Below the pieces are notes generated by a model. It saw only the letters and a list, made by a program, of their open reading frames with translations. It was not told where the DNA came from and searched no databases. The translations under genes were made by a program, and so were the position numbers. Positions 1-10,358 of a DNA stretch of 64,000 nucleotides are shown in pieces. The DNA is from Aralia elata (Eukaryota > Streptophyta > Magnoliopsida > Apiales > Araliaceae), in the NCBI GenBank assembly GCA_034770075.1, contig CM068383.1:33981094-34045093 (forward strand). The letters run 5' to 3'. Numbering within the stretch: position 1 is the stretch's first letter; every line of letters begins with the position of its first letter.

Positions 1-1540
1 AAAAACTTCTGTTATTGACTGCTCAGGAGGAACTTATTAAACAGATGGCGAAGTTAGAATTGGAGGTGAAGTGCCAGCATGAATCAAAGGAAAAGATATT
101 TCAGATCGAGGTTCGTCTGGTGTTGCTGGACCAAATCAAAGAAGCTCAACTTCAAGATGCGGAGTGTGAGAAGATTAGGAAGGAAGTCTCTGAGGGACAA
201 GGTGGAAAGTTCAATATTAATGCCAAGGAATTAATCAGATTTGAACATCGAATTTGGGTTCTATTGGTACCGAATGTTAGAAGGAAGATCTTGGATGAAG
301 CTCACAATACACGTTACTCAGTCCACCCAGGGAGTACAAAGATGTATCAAGATCTTCGTTAATATTATTGGTGGTTAGGAATGAAGCGTGATGTTGCAGA
401 ATGTGTTGCCAGATGTTTGACGTGCCAGAAAGTGAAAGCTGAACATCAGCGACCCAGTGGTTTATTGCAGCCGTTAGAAATACCAGAGTGGAAGTGGGAA
501 CACATAACAATGGATTTTTTCATAGGTTTGCCAACTACACAAAAAGGTTTTGACGCAATTTGGGTAATCGTGGACAGACTGACAAAATCAGCGCATTTCT
601 TACCAATCAAGATTAGATTCACCCTGGACCTGTTAGCGAAATTATACATCAAAGAAATTATTTCGCGACATGGTGTTCCTGTGTCTATTGTGTCTGATCG
701 AGATCCGAGGTTTACGTCAAATTTTTGGAAGCGTTTACAAGAATGCTTGGGAACTCAGTTGAGAATGAGCACTGCATATCATCCTCAAACTGATGGCCAG
801 AGCGAAAGAACGATCCAAACTTTGGAGGATATGTTACGCGCCTGTGTTATGGATTTTAAGGGATACTGGGATGACCACCTACCATTGGTCGAGTTTTCTT
901 ACAACAACAGTTATCATGCAAGTATTGGCATGTCGCCATACGAACCGTTGTACGGACGAAAATGTCGGACTCCACTATGTTGGGATGAGGTTGGTGAACG
1001 ACAACTTCTAGGACCGGAATTGGTACACCAAACAGCGGAGATCGTGAAAGTTATAAGAGCGCGATTATCAGCTGCTCAAGACAGGCAGAAGAAGTATGCG
1101 GATCAACATCGTCAGAAACGACAATTTGAGGTACGAAGCTTCGTATTTTTGAAAGTTTCACCCTGGAAAGGGAAAATTCGTTTTGGCAAGAAGGGTAAGC
1201 TTAGTCCAAGATTTATTGGTCCTTTTGAGGTTCTGCGGCGAGTTGGTGAGGTGGCTTATGAAGTAGCTCTACCTCCAGAGCTGGTACATATCCACAATGT
1301 TTTCCATGTCTCTGTGTTACGGCCTTATAAGCCAGATTATAAACATGTGATAAAATATGAACCTATACAGTTCGAGAAAGATCCAACTTACGAGGAAGTT
1401 CCACTTCGAATAGTAGACTGGAAGGAACAGGTTCCCTTCTGTTAAGGTTCTATGGAGGAACCACAATGCTGAAGAAGCTACGTGGGAACTAGAAGCTGAA
1501 ATGATGAAGAATTATCCTGAGTTGTTTGTTTCGTCCTAGT
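1..1540 (+). pseudogene. Tekay-like chromovirus integrase and chromodomain (3' part of pol), broken
   Basis: This is the C-terminal part of a Ty3/gypsy polyprotein that enters from the left edge. It shows the integrase HHCC zinc finger (HPGSTKMY, then CLTCQ), the catalytic core with D in ITMDFFIGL, D in SIVSDRDPRF and E in SERTIQTLEDM, the LKVSPWKGKIRFG region, and a C-terminal chromodomain that reads EEATWELEAEM after a frame change. One in-frame TAA (360-362) fits a CAA codon changed to TAA. Near 1438 a deletion of about 17 bases, judged against the sister copy at 16014-16559, shifts the frame into the chromodomain. A chromodomain of this kind is expected to guide integration to heterochromatin. 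The PPT and 3' LTR follow directly. The domain calls are strong; lineage placement (Tekay/Del) is from motif recall. Confidence 0.9.
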
Positions 1541-1545
1541 TCTAT

Positions 1546-1634
1546 GATTCTGAGGACAGAATCCCTGTTAGGAGGGAAGAATGTAGCGATAACGTTGTGA
1601 TTCTGAGGACAGAATCCTTGTAAGGAGGGAAGGA
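1546..1634 (+). promoter_or_regulatory. Duplicated polypurine tract and hairpin upstream of 3' LTR
   Basis: The plus-strand priming region occurs twice in tandem. Each copy has a hairpin GATTCTG-AGGA-CAGAATC (1546-1563 and 1599-1616), a purine run (GGAGGGAAGA and AAGGAGGGAAGGA) and a TGTA start. The second copy abuts the true LTR start TGTAACG at 1635. The first copy ends in the LTR-like word TGTAGCGATAACG. It therefore looks like a duplication of about 53 bases that includes the first bases of the LTR. Confidence 0.75.
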
Positions 1635-4388
1635 TGTAACGATTGTGAATTCTGTAAATAATTTAAAATATTTATTTATTAAGTTAATAAATATTTTATT
1701 GTTAATTTATTTATTGAGTAAAATAAATAAATAATAAAGTTATTGTGGAGTAATTCATGTTAAGAGTAATTGTGTTAAATGTTATTTGAATGTGATTTAA
1801 TGTGTTTATTCTAATTTAATTTAATGATTAAATTAGATGATTAACTGATTTATTTGAGTAAGGGATTTATTTGAATAAAATAATTTATTTGGCATAATGG
1901 TATTGATCAAATAAAAGTTATAATTGAATTAGTAAGGTTTAATTGAATTTATTTAATAATAGGTTTAATTAAATTGTTAGTGTGACAATTAAACTATATG
2001 ATATAATGAGTTATTAAAATAAATGGAAAAAGAGTTTTATTTAGCTAAACCAAACAAGGCCTTGTGGCTCTTGGTTGGTAAAAAAAAAGAGTTTTTCTTT
2101 ACGGTCTAGCCAAACAAGGCTTTGTGACCTTTTAGTTTTTTAACTGATGAGGCTTTCTGGGTTTGTAACTGGTGAGTTGATAAAACCACGTGATGTTTTA
2201 TCAGCTTACTTTCATAAGCCAAAGAAGAAAAAAATATACAGAGAAGAAGAGAGAAATTTTAGAGAGAATTTTGGAAATTGGAAGCAAGAATTCAAGCAAA
2301 GAAGATTAGCTAAGTTTTCAAAGCAATAGAAGGTATAATTCCTATTAAAATTTTGTTAGAAGGTTTTTCTCTGTATATGGTTGTTTCCTTCCTGTATGTG
2401 AATTTATTTCCGAAATGTATGAATTACTTGGTTGTAATTGATAGTAAGCATGTAATAGTAATTATATGATGTTATAAACCAATTTGTGGTGCTTTAAAAT
2501 AGAGTTTTTGGTTTTTACAGAGTTTCACTTTCATGTATGGTTTATATGTATAAAATTTTATGTTCAATTCAAATATTAATAGGTAAATTGACTTTTGATT
2601 GTGTTAATATGATGAAAAACAAAAAGAATGCAAGTGGAATGGATTAAAATGGTTTAGAGATGAATTCACAGTGTTTAATTTTATCAAATAGGCCAAAATA
2701 TGAATATTTTGTTTTGGCAGTGAATTTTTGGACTTTAATTGGTTGATTATGTGTTTTATAATAGTTAGAATTGTTAGAAACATGTTGGGTAGCTGTTTTA
2801 CAACGTGTTTGATGTCTGGGTGTGTTTGATTTGTGAGTTGGATGATATAATTTGGAAATTTTGGTCTGGGTTTCGCTGGTTCGCGAACTGTGGGAGGTTG
2901 CAGTCGAGTTTCTCGCCCCGGCGAGAAAATTGTATAGAAAATCCTCGCCCCAGCGGGATCTCGCCCCGGTGAGAAAATTGTAAAGCAAACTCTCGCCCCG
3001 GCGAGATCATTGCTGGAAAAGTTATTTTTTTTTTTGGTTAACTGCGATGTCTCACTCTATGCAAGATTAAAACTTAAATTAATATAATAAATGAATACCA
3101 AGATGTTAAGATGGATTCTAAGTGAATATTTAATGATGATTAAATATAAAGTTGTTATACCTTAACTTAAAGATAAGTTTTGGTGATTCTTAAAGTGTTA
3201 TATTGTTGTAGCTAAGCTTGTAGCTTCTGAAATAGGATTGATAATCAGTGATTAATTGGAAATTGAGATGAGGATTGGAGTGTTAATGTATGTGAATATT
3301 GTAACTAATTATTTTTGTTGCTATACAAACGAAATATATAGGTTGTTTATTGTACATTGTTTGTAATTAGGAAAACTACGCACGAGGCAAGTTTTCTATT
3401 CTCAACTCTTTCACATTAAATATGTTTTCAATCTTAAATTTACTTGACGCAAGTGTCCTTATCCTACCTCGATTCCAGTTTATGCAAGCTTCTAAATTCT
3501 ACTTTCTCATCTAGCAAGTTATCATTGCATGTCATAGACTTCTGATTTTTTTTTTTGGATTCTTGTTGTTCAAAGCTCAAGTTAATTGAAGTCGTTATTC
3601 TAATGTCTTAGACATACAAAATCCATATCATTGTATATCACTGTTGTTGATCTTTGATCATAATCTAAGTTGTTAAAATTCTATTTTGCTGAACTGAATT
3701 CTTGGATGACAAAACTGAGAAGAACAACCCTAGTATAGGGGAATATTTATGCGAAAGCATTGAATGGTTGTGCACAATACATTGTACAACGGGCTGATCA
3801 CCCTGAGTACGTGATGGATAGTCCAGTTATAGTTTATTAAACTGTTAAAGGTTAGACCAAACTTATCTGTTAACCTAGGACATGGTTCTTGGTCTAGTGA
3901 CCCTCAGTATATCACTTTCGGAATATCTTGATGTTCTATTTATTTTCTATCAAGCTTTCAGATGTTTCCATTCTTAATTATTAAAGTGTTCATTGTTATT
4001 TTGGTGGGCACTTGTTTTGCTCACCCTTGCATACTAAACCCTTGCAGCTAAAGTTGAAATACCAAGTGAGTCGTCTACTAGCAAAGGAAAAGGACAAATG
4101 AACAAATGACTGTGACTTGCTATTATAGGAAGACTGGTTTACTTTTATGGTTGTGTAATCAAGACTTATTATCTATTTATTTATTTTTCCGCATTTTAAG
4201 AGATGTAATAAAGGTTAGAGAACCTGGGACTTATTTTGAGAAACTATGTAACCCTCTTATAGGAGATATTTCTTTATTATTCAGTTTACTTTACATAAAA
4301 CCTTTTGTTTATGGGTAGACGGTGGTTGTGTATGGATAGTGAGCACCAAATCTGTGTGGTTTGAGGTAACCCGGATTTGGGGGTGTCA
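1635..4388 (+). repeat. 3' LTR of Tekay-like element 1
   Basis: The LTR starts TGTAACG right after the polypurine tract and ends ...GGGGGTGTCA (the end could be 4390 if the terminal CA has mutated). Its last 70 bases contain GAGCACCAAATCTG and ATTTGGGGGTG. Matching words occur at the end of the solo LTR near 49550 and, inverted, at 9299-9350. A TSD cannot be tested because the other LTR is outside the window. The stretch has no gene. It is AT-rich, with a GC-rich array at 2907-3006 and the conserved Tekay LTR module at 4010-4100. Confidence 0.8.
2907..3006 (+). repeat. GC-rich palindromic array in Tekay 1 LTR
   Basis: Four copies of a word close to CTCGCCCCGGCGAG, separated by AT-rich spacers of about 20 bases (for example AAAATTGTATAG). 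The word is nearly self-complementary and stands out in an LTR that is otherwise AT-rich. Small open frames that cross it are an effect of the repeat and not genes. Confidence 0.75.
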
Positions 4389-5039
4389 TAAAAACAGTCC
4401 AACAAACAAGCTTATAACTAAACTACATATTAAAATCCGTTAGAATCCCATAATGGAAATTAGCTCATGACTGAACCAAAAGCCATTATGGGATCAAAGC
4501 TACACATGAATAATAAGCAAACAAATGAATGATGAAGGAATAGAACGATCAAACCCAATTGTTGATTATAATCCAATATTAAGTTCAAATCCACATTAAA
4601 ATCCAGCAAACGAACAATAATATCCCACAATAATTGAAATCCCCAACAAAAGAATTAGATAAGTTTCAATGATAGCCTAATACTTTCTGCTTGGAATCTC
4701 CTTCTCTTTAGTTAATAAAAACCTAATTCTTTTCTTAATTAGCCTATTCCAAGTCCATTCAGCTGCAACTTAGCAACTGAAAACGTGCTAGAGCGCCTAA
4801 AGCGCTGGTCCTAGTACAAAACCTAGCGCTCTAGGTGCTTAGTCAAGCCCATAAAATTACAAAATTACCATCATGCCCATTTTTTAATCCTTTCTCCACC
4901 AAATTGACGCTTCTGCCCCTCCAGCTCCATCCTACAATAAACAAACACAAAAATAAATAAAATGATACTAAAAATACTTATAGACCGCAATAATTAAGTT
5001 TAACAAGACCTGATTCGTAGGTATAAAACCCACTCATCA
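4389..5039 (-). repeat. Athila-type LTR fragment, minus strand
   Basis: Read on the minus strand, this begins at 5039 with TGATGAGTGGGTTTTATACC. That resembles the Athila B LTR start TGATAAGTAGGTTTTAACC, and the next 100 bases share blocks such as TTTTTAGTATC. It is cut at its left end by the Tekay 1 LTR, so the rest lies outside the window. About 200 bases in, it holds a GC-richer self-complementary stretch (AGCGCTAGG ... AGCGCTTTAGGCGCTC) at the place where Athila B carries its CTCGCC array. It interrupts the protease of Athila A at CATATCC (5040). No coding potential was seen. Confidence 0.6.
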
Positions 5040-5270
5040 CATATCCACGGGGCATTGTAGAAGATATCTTAGTCAAGCTGGATAAATTCATATTTCTAGC
5101 CGACTTTATTGTGTTGGATTATGAAGAAGATAAAGATATTCCGATCATACTTGGGAGACCGTTTTTAGCTACTGGGAGAACACTCATCGACGTGAAAAAA
5201 GGGGAATTGACAATGAGGGTTCAAGACCAAGAGGTGACATTCAATGAATTAAAGCCATGAAATTTCCTAA
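5040..5270 (+). pseudogene. Athila A protease, C-terminal part
   Basis: The frame reads EDILVKLDKF ... DYEEDKDIPIILGRPFL and GELTMRVQDQEVTF, which aligns residue for residue with the end of the Athila B protease domain (28550-28740). The part holding the active-site aspartate is missing because an Athila-type LTR is inserted at 5039/5040. Retroviral-type aspartic proteases process Gag-Pol. This fragment cannot be functional. Confidence 0.85.
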
Positions 5271-5399
5271 AGATAAAGTGGAGTGTTATCGAATGGACGT
5301 TATTAAAGAAGCTATGGATGATGATTTGTTGGTGATGCTGAATTCTGATCCACTGGAAACTATATTGTTGGGGATACCGAATCATATGACCCAGAATTA

Positions 5400-6840
5400 T
5401 TGGAGTATTTACAGATATTAGATGCTTTACTGAGGATAAGCAAATTCAAAAGTTTTGTTGAGCTGTTGGATTATGCAGAGAAAGCAACAGTTCAGATGAA
5501 ATCATCTTTAGAGGAGCCTCCCACATTGGAGCTGAAACCTTTACCTAACCACCTCAGGTATGCATATTTGGGTAATTCTTCTACTTTACCTGTTATTGTT
5601 TCATCTGCACTTAACGAATTACAGGAAAGTAAGTTGTTGAGAGTCCTTCGCGAATACAAATTTGTAATTGGATGGACCATCGCGGACATCAGGGGGATAA
5701 GTCCGTCATTCTGTATGCATAAGATCCTCTTAAAAGACGATGCGAAACCAACAATCGAACAACAACGGAGGCTAAACCCAATCATGAAGGAAGTGGTTAA
5801 AAAGGAAATCTTGAAATGGCTCGACGCTGGAATTATATATTCCATCTTCGACAGCGCATGGGTGAGCCCAGTACAGTGTGTCCCTAAGAAGGGTGGTATG
5901 ACGGTAGTGGCGAATGAGAACAATAAACTGATACCGACGAGGGCAGTGATCGGCTGGAAGGTGTGTATGGATTACAGAAAACTCAATAAAGTAACCCGTA
6001 AGGATCACTTCCCCTTGCCATTCATAGACCAGATGTTAGATAGATTAGCAGGGCACGAGTACTACTATCTCTTGGACGAATATTCGGGATATAATCAGAT
6101 TGTTATTGCTCCAGAGGATCAGGAAAAGACAACATTCACCTATCCGTATGGCACATTTGCATTTAGGAGGATATCTTTTGGATTGTGTAACGCATCGACG
6201 ACCTTTCAAAGGTGTATGATGGCAATCTTCTCAGATATGGTAGAACGGAATGTTGAGGTATTTATGCACGACTTTTCAGTTTTTGGGGATTCATTTGACA
6301 GTTGTTTGGAGAACTTGATCTTGGTGCTGAAAAGATGTGTGGATACCAACTTAGTGCTAAACTGGGAAAAATTCCATTTCATGGTTCAGGAAGGGGTCAT
6401 CCTTGGGTATAAGGTGTTAGCTAAGGGGTTGGAGGTAGACAAAGCTAAGATAGAGATGACCGGAAACCTGCCACCACCTACATCAGTTAAGGGGATTCGA
6501 AGCTTCCTCGGTCATGATGGATTTTATCGCAGATTCATAAAGGAGTTCTCCAAGATCACCAAACCATTATACAGTTTGTTAGAGAAGGACGCGCCTTTTA
6601 AGTTTGACGAGGAATGTTTGACAACTTTTGATCAATTAAAGAAGAAACTGACAATAGCACCTGTAATGGTGGCACCGGATTGGACTATGCCTTTCGAAGT
6701 GATGTGTGATGCCAGGGATTATGCGATTGGTGCAGTTTTAGGCCAGTGCAAGGATAAAATTTTTCGTGCAATATATTACGCTAGCAAAACATTGTCTGAT
6801 GCTCAACTGAATTACACGACTACCTCATTGGAACTAAGGT
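5400..6840 (+). pseudogene. Athila A reverse transcriptase and N-terminal RNase H
   Basis: About 480 residues of Ty3/gypsy RT in the Athila style: EQQRRLNPIMKEVVKKEI, VCMDYRKLNKVTRKDHFPLP, EDQEKTTFTYPYGTFAFRR and NASTTFQRCMMAIFSDM. The catalytic pair read FMDDFSVFG in Athila B is FMHDFSVFG here, so one metal-binding aspartate is lost. The RT connection and RNase H start (MCDARDYAIGAVLGQ) follow. Near 6828 a deletion of about 70 bases removes the RNase H stretch that Athila B retains (KELLVIVFAFDKFRAYL) and shifts the frame. The element is dead. Confidence 0.9.
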
Positions 6841-6841
6841 T

Positions 6842-8340
6842 TTGGTTTTCACGGATCATTCTGCTATACGATATCTGATTTTGAAGAAAGATGCAAAATC
6901 GAGGCTTATTAGATGGATTCTTTTGCTTCAGGAATTCGACTTGGAAATCCGGGATAGGAAGGGTACTGAAAATCAGGTGGCAGACCATCTATCGAGGTTA
7001 GAAAATAAGGAACATGATAAAGAAGAAAAATTGATCATCAATGAGTTCTTCTCGGATGAGCAGTTATTCGTGGTTAACACAGAAGTTTCGTGGTATACAG
7101 ACTACGTCAACTATTTAGTGAGCAAGGTGTTCCCTCCGGACTTGACAAACCAGCAAAAGAAAAAGTTTATACATGATGTAAAGAGGTACGTGTGGGATGA
7201 GCCATTTTTGTTCAAGCAATGCGCAGATCAAATGATACGACGGTGTATTCTGCAAAGCGAAATTGAGAGCATTCTACATCATTGTCATGATTCAGTGTAT
7301 GGAGGACATTATGGAGGTGAAAGAACAGCTGACAATGTGTTACAAGCAGGATTCTATTGGCCTACGTTGTTTAAGGACGCCCACTAGTTTGAGCAAAGAT
7401 ACGATAGATGTCAAAGGGTGGGTAATATGTCAAAGCGCCATAAGATGCCACTAGACACGATCTTAGAAGTGGAAATATTTGATGTTTGGGGTATCGATTT
7501 TATGGGGCCATTTCCGACATCCTTTAACAACGCTTACATTCTATTGGCAGTAGACTATATTTCAAAATGGGTAGAAGCAGCTGCATTGCCTACGAACGAT
7601 GCGAAGGTCGTACTGAAATTTCTTTAAAAGAATATTTTCACAAGGTTTGGCACACCTAGGGGCAATCATCAGTGATGAGGGGAGCCATTTCTGCAAAAAA
7701 TTCTTTACAGCTTTCCTAGCTAAGTGTGGGGTAACCTATAGGATTGCCACATCATATCACCCTCAGACAAGTGGCCAGGCCGAGGTATCTAATAGAGAAG
7801 TGAAGAGAATTTTGGAAAAAATAGTGAATCTGAATCAGAAGGATTGGTTATTCAAGTTGGATGACACTCTATGGGCTTATCGGACTGCTTATAAGACGTC
7901 GATTGGGATGTCACCATACCAGCTCGTTTATAGCAAGGCATGTTATCTCCCGATCGCACTCGAGCATAAAGCATATTGGGCTATTTGGAAGATGAACTTT
8001 GATCTCACAGCTACGGGGGGAAAAGAGACTTCTATAACTCAACAAACTAGATGAATTCCGCCTACAGGCTTATGAAAATGCCAAGTTGTATAAAGAGAGA
8101 GTCAAAAGATGGCACGATCAAAAGATCAGCGACAGAAAGTTCGAGTCGGGCCAAGCTGTACTCCTATGCAACTCCATATTGAGACTTTTTCCTAGGAAGC
8201 TCAAGTCCAGCTGGTCCGGGCCTTTTATCGTCAAGCAAGCATTCTCACATGGCACCGTTGAAATAATTGGTCAAAATCTGGATGGACCATTCAAAGTCAA
8301 CGAATAACGCTTGAAACATTACCCGGGAGGTGATTTATCG
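6842..8340 (+). pseudogene. Athila A RNase H end and integrase, fragmented
   Basis: The frame resumes at TDHSAIRYL (RNase H), then IRDRKGTENQVADHLSRLE, the zinc finger HCHDSVYGGHYGG ... RCQRVGN, and the integrase core with WGIDFMGPF, IISDEGSHFC and YHPQTSGQAEVSNREVKR. It ends in the DNA-binding tail, RLFPRKLKSSWSGPFIV. It is split by a stop after KDAH (7387), by a TAA at 7625-7627 (CAA in the ancestor by comparison with Athila B), by a one-base insertion near 7660, by a frameshift near 8030 and by a TAA at 8305-8307 where Athila B has CAG. The final ORF words (RLKHYPGG) still read through to about 8335. Confidence 0.9.
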
Positions 8341-9298
8341 ATCGTCAAAAGTCCTCGATCATTCTTGCCGACCAAGTTTAAAACAGGGAGTAGTTAGGCT
8401 GAAAGACTTTAAACCAAGCGCTCGATGGGAGGCAACCCAATCATTGCTTTAGTTTCATTTCTTACAGTTCAATATTTGTGCAATTAGTTAATATAGTTAG
8501 TATATTTAGTAGATAAGTTTTAGGATTTTAGCTGCTGTATAAGTCTCTCATGTTATAAAAAGGTAGTGCTAATCCATGTTTTGTTGCATTATTATAGGTG
8601 AGAGGTATTGGAAATGAAGAGTTGAAGAAAAATTGGAAAAATTAAAATTTTTAAAAAAAGGGGAGTTCGCCCCGGCGAATCTAAAAGACTGCAGGAACTC
8701 GCCCCGACGAGAACCTCACTGCCGAGCTCGCCCCAGCGGCTTTTGAGCTTGCCCCGACCCAAACCTCTCTATTTATCTTCTCCTCGGCGAGTACCCACGA
8801 CCAAACAAGTTCGCCCCGACGAATTGGACGGATTTTTATTTTTTTAAAAACATTCTAGATCCTAGATGTAATCCATTCTAATTTCAAATATCTTCACCTC
8901 CATACCAAAATCAGTTCTTCTCTCTCACCAAATCATCAACAAATCTTCTCCTACTAAATCGTTCAATTTTCTCCTTTCCCATTCGGATTTGACACACAAT
9001 CCGCACGGATTCAACTTCCAATTTGATTTCAATTCTCAAATTGGAGATTCAAGCAAGAACAAGGGTTTCTCTCCAACGAAATTAACCATTCATAAAAAGT
9101 TTCATCAAGCAAATTGAGGAAACTACCCAAGCATTCGAGCAAAATCAAACAAAGAAATTTAGTAAGTCAATTGGATAGTTCTTCATTATACTTGCATGTC
9201 GGTTTAAATTACTTATCATACATTATGGAATTTGAGCATTTGATTTAATTAGTTTCCTAATTGAGTTTGTGTTGGCTCAATTGGAGGAGTTGAGTTGG
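8341..9298 (+). other. Athila A spacer between pol and ORF2 (5' part)
   Basis: This is non-coding sequence matching the pol-ORF2 spacer of Athila B (31947-33099). Shared words include AAGCGCTCGATGGGAGG followed by AACCCAATCAT. It carries a GC-rich array at 8661-8830 (GTTCGCCCCGGCGAA, CTCGCCCCGACGAG and relatives). Its last five bases, GTTGG (9294-9298), are the left target-site duplication of the Tekay 2 insertion. I see no gene. Confidence 0.75.
8661..8830 (+). repeat. GC-rich palindromic array, Athila A
   Basis: At least five words of the form CTCGCCCC(G/A)(G/A)CGAG are spread over 170 bases: TTCGCCCCGGCGAA, CTCGCCCCGACGAG, CTCGCCCCAGCG, CTCGGCGAG and TTCGCCCCGACGAA. The matching Athila B array lies at 32257-32420 in the same position between pol and ORF2. 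Confidence 0.75.
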
Positions 9299-10358
9299 TG
9301 TGACGCCCCCAAATCTCTACACTTCCCTGTAGCAGATCTGGTGCTCACGTGAAGCTAAACAACTATAAATATTCAATAAAACATGACTTCTATCTATCCA
9401 AGGTTCACAGTATCCCATAACAGGTACTAGTTCCGGCCAGAACGTTGTCTGTGTTTGGATACCCTCACTTGGATGTATAGATTCATATCTAATGAATATC
9501 TCTATCATATCAATATTCCCTATCTATCTGACATTCACAGTATTAATGATAAGATTGTCCATAGAACTGAGGGGCGCATTCCGGTAGAGATGGCACCTTA
9601 CCGGCGCTCATTAATTGTAACCTCAAAGCTTATAGGACTTTCAATATCATTTAAATACCCTCATTCAGATGTATAGTTCATATAGATACTGTATTTACTT
9701 AATACAACTATGCTAAAGAAAATAAAGATCAGAGTATAACGCATTCGATGAAATAACGGATCATAATATATTACATATCATTTGGTTCGATTACATTGTT
9801 CTCAGTACTAAGTTATTACAACAAAGCCTTATAAAAGACTTGAATTATTCAGAACAGAAATTAAAACTAATAAATATGTCCTTTTCCTTTATCTGTACCA
9901 GAGGTGCTGGGTTTATCATTTAAAGCTGCAAAGAAAATATGCACAAGAATGAGCTACAAATGCTCAGCAAGTTCATTTGAATATGTAAATACCATGTGTT
10001 TGATTTGAAAGATGTCAATGATGTATACTAAGGGTTCTGTACATGAACCATATATTTCATTTAGTTCTATCAGTCTTTAATGACTTAGAACCATTTGAGT
10101 TTTGGATATCTGGTAGGTGATCAGCCTCACCAATATCCTAGGAGTATGCATATCATCCTACCATTTGTGGTCAATATATAATCGACATTTATTGGCCTTC
10201 CTATGAAGGCATTTCCATTTACTCAGTATAAGATGTCTTGCCAAATAATTTGGTTTGACACAACAATTTACGCTTGAATAAACAATATATGAATAATGAT
10301 TCATTTCTTAAGTTATGCTGAACAAGAAGCAATAACTTCACAATAATTGATAGCAAAA

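Noticed and set aside
2644..3010. Minus-strand frames with SRRGE and GRGFS-like repeats
   Set aside because: They are translations of the CTCGCCCCGGCGAG array in the LTR; the frame is open because of the repeat and has no domain.
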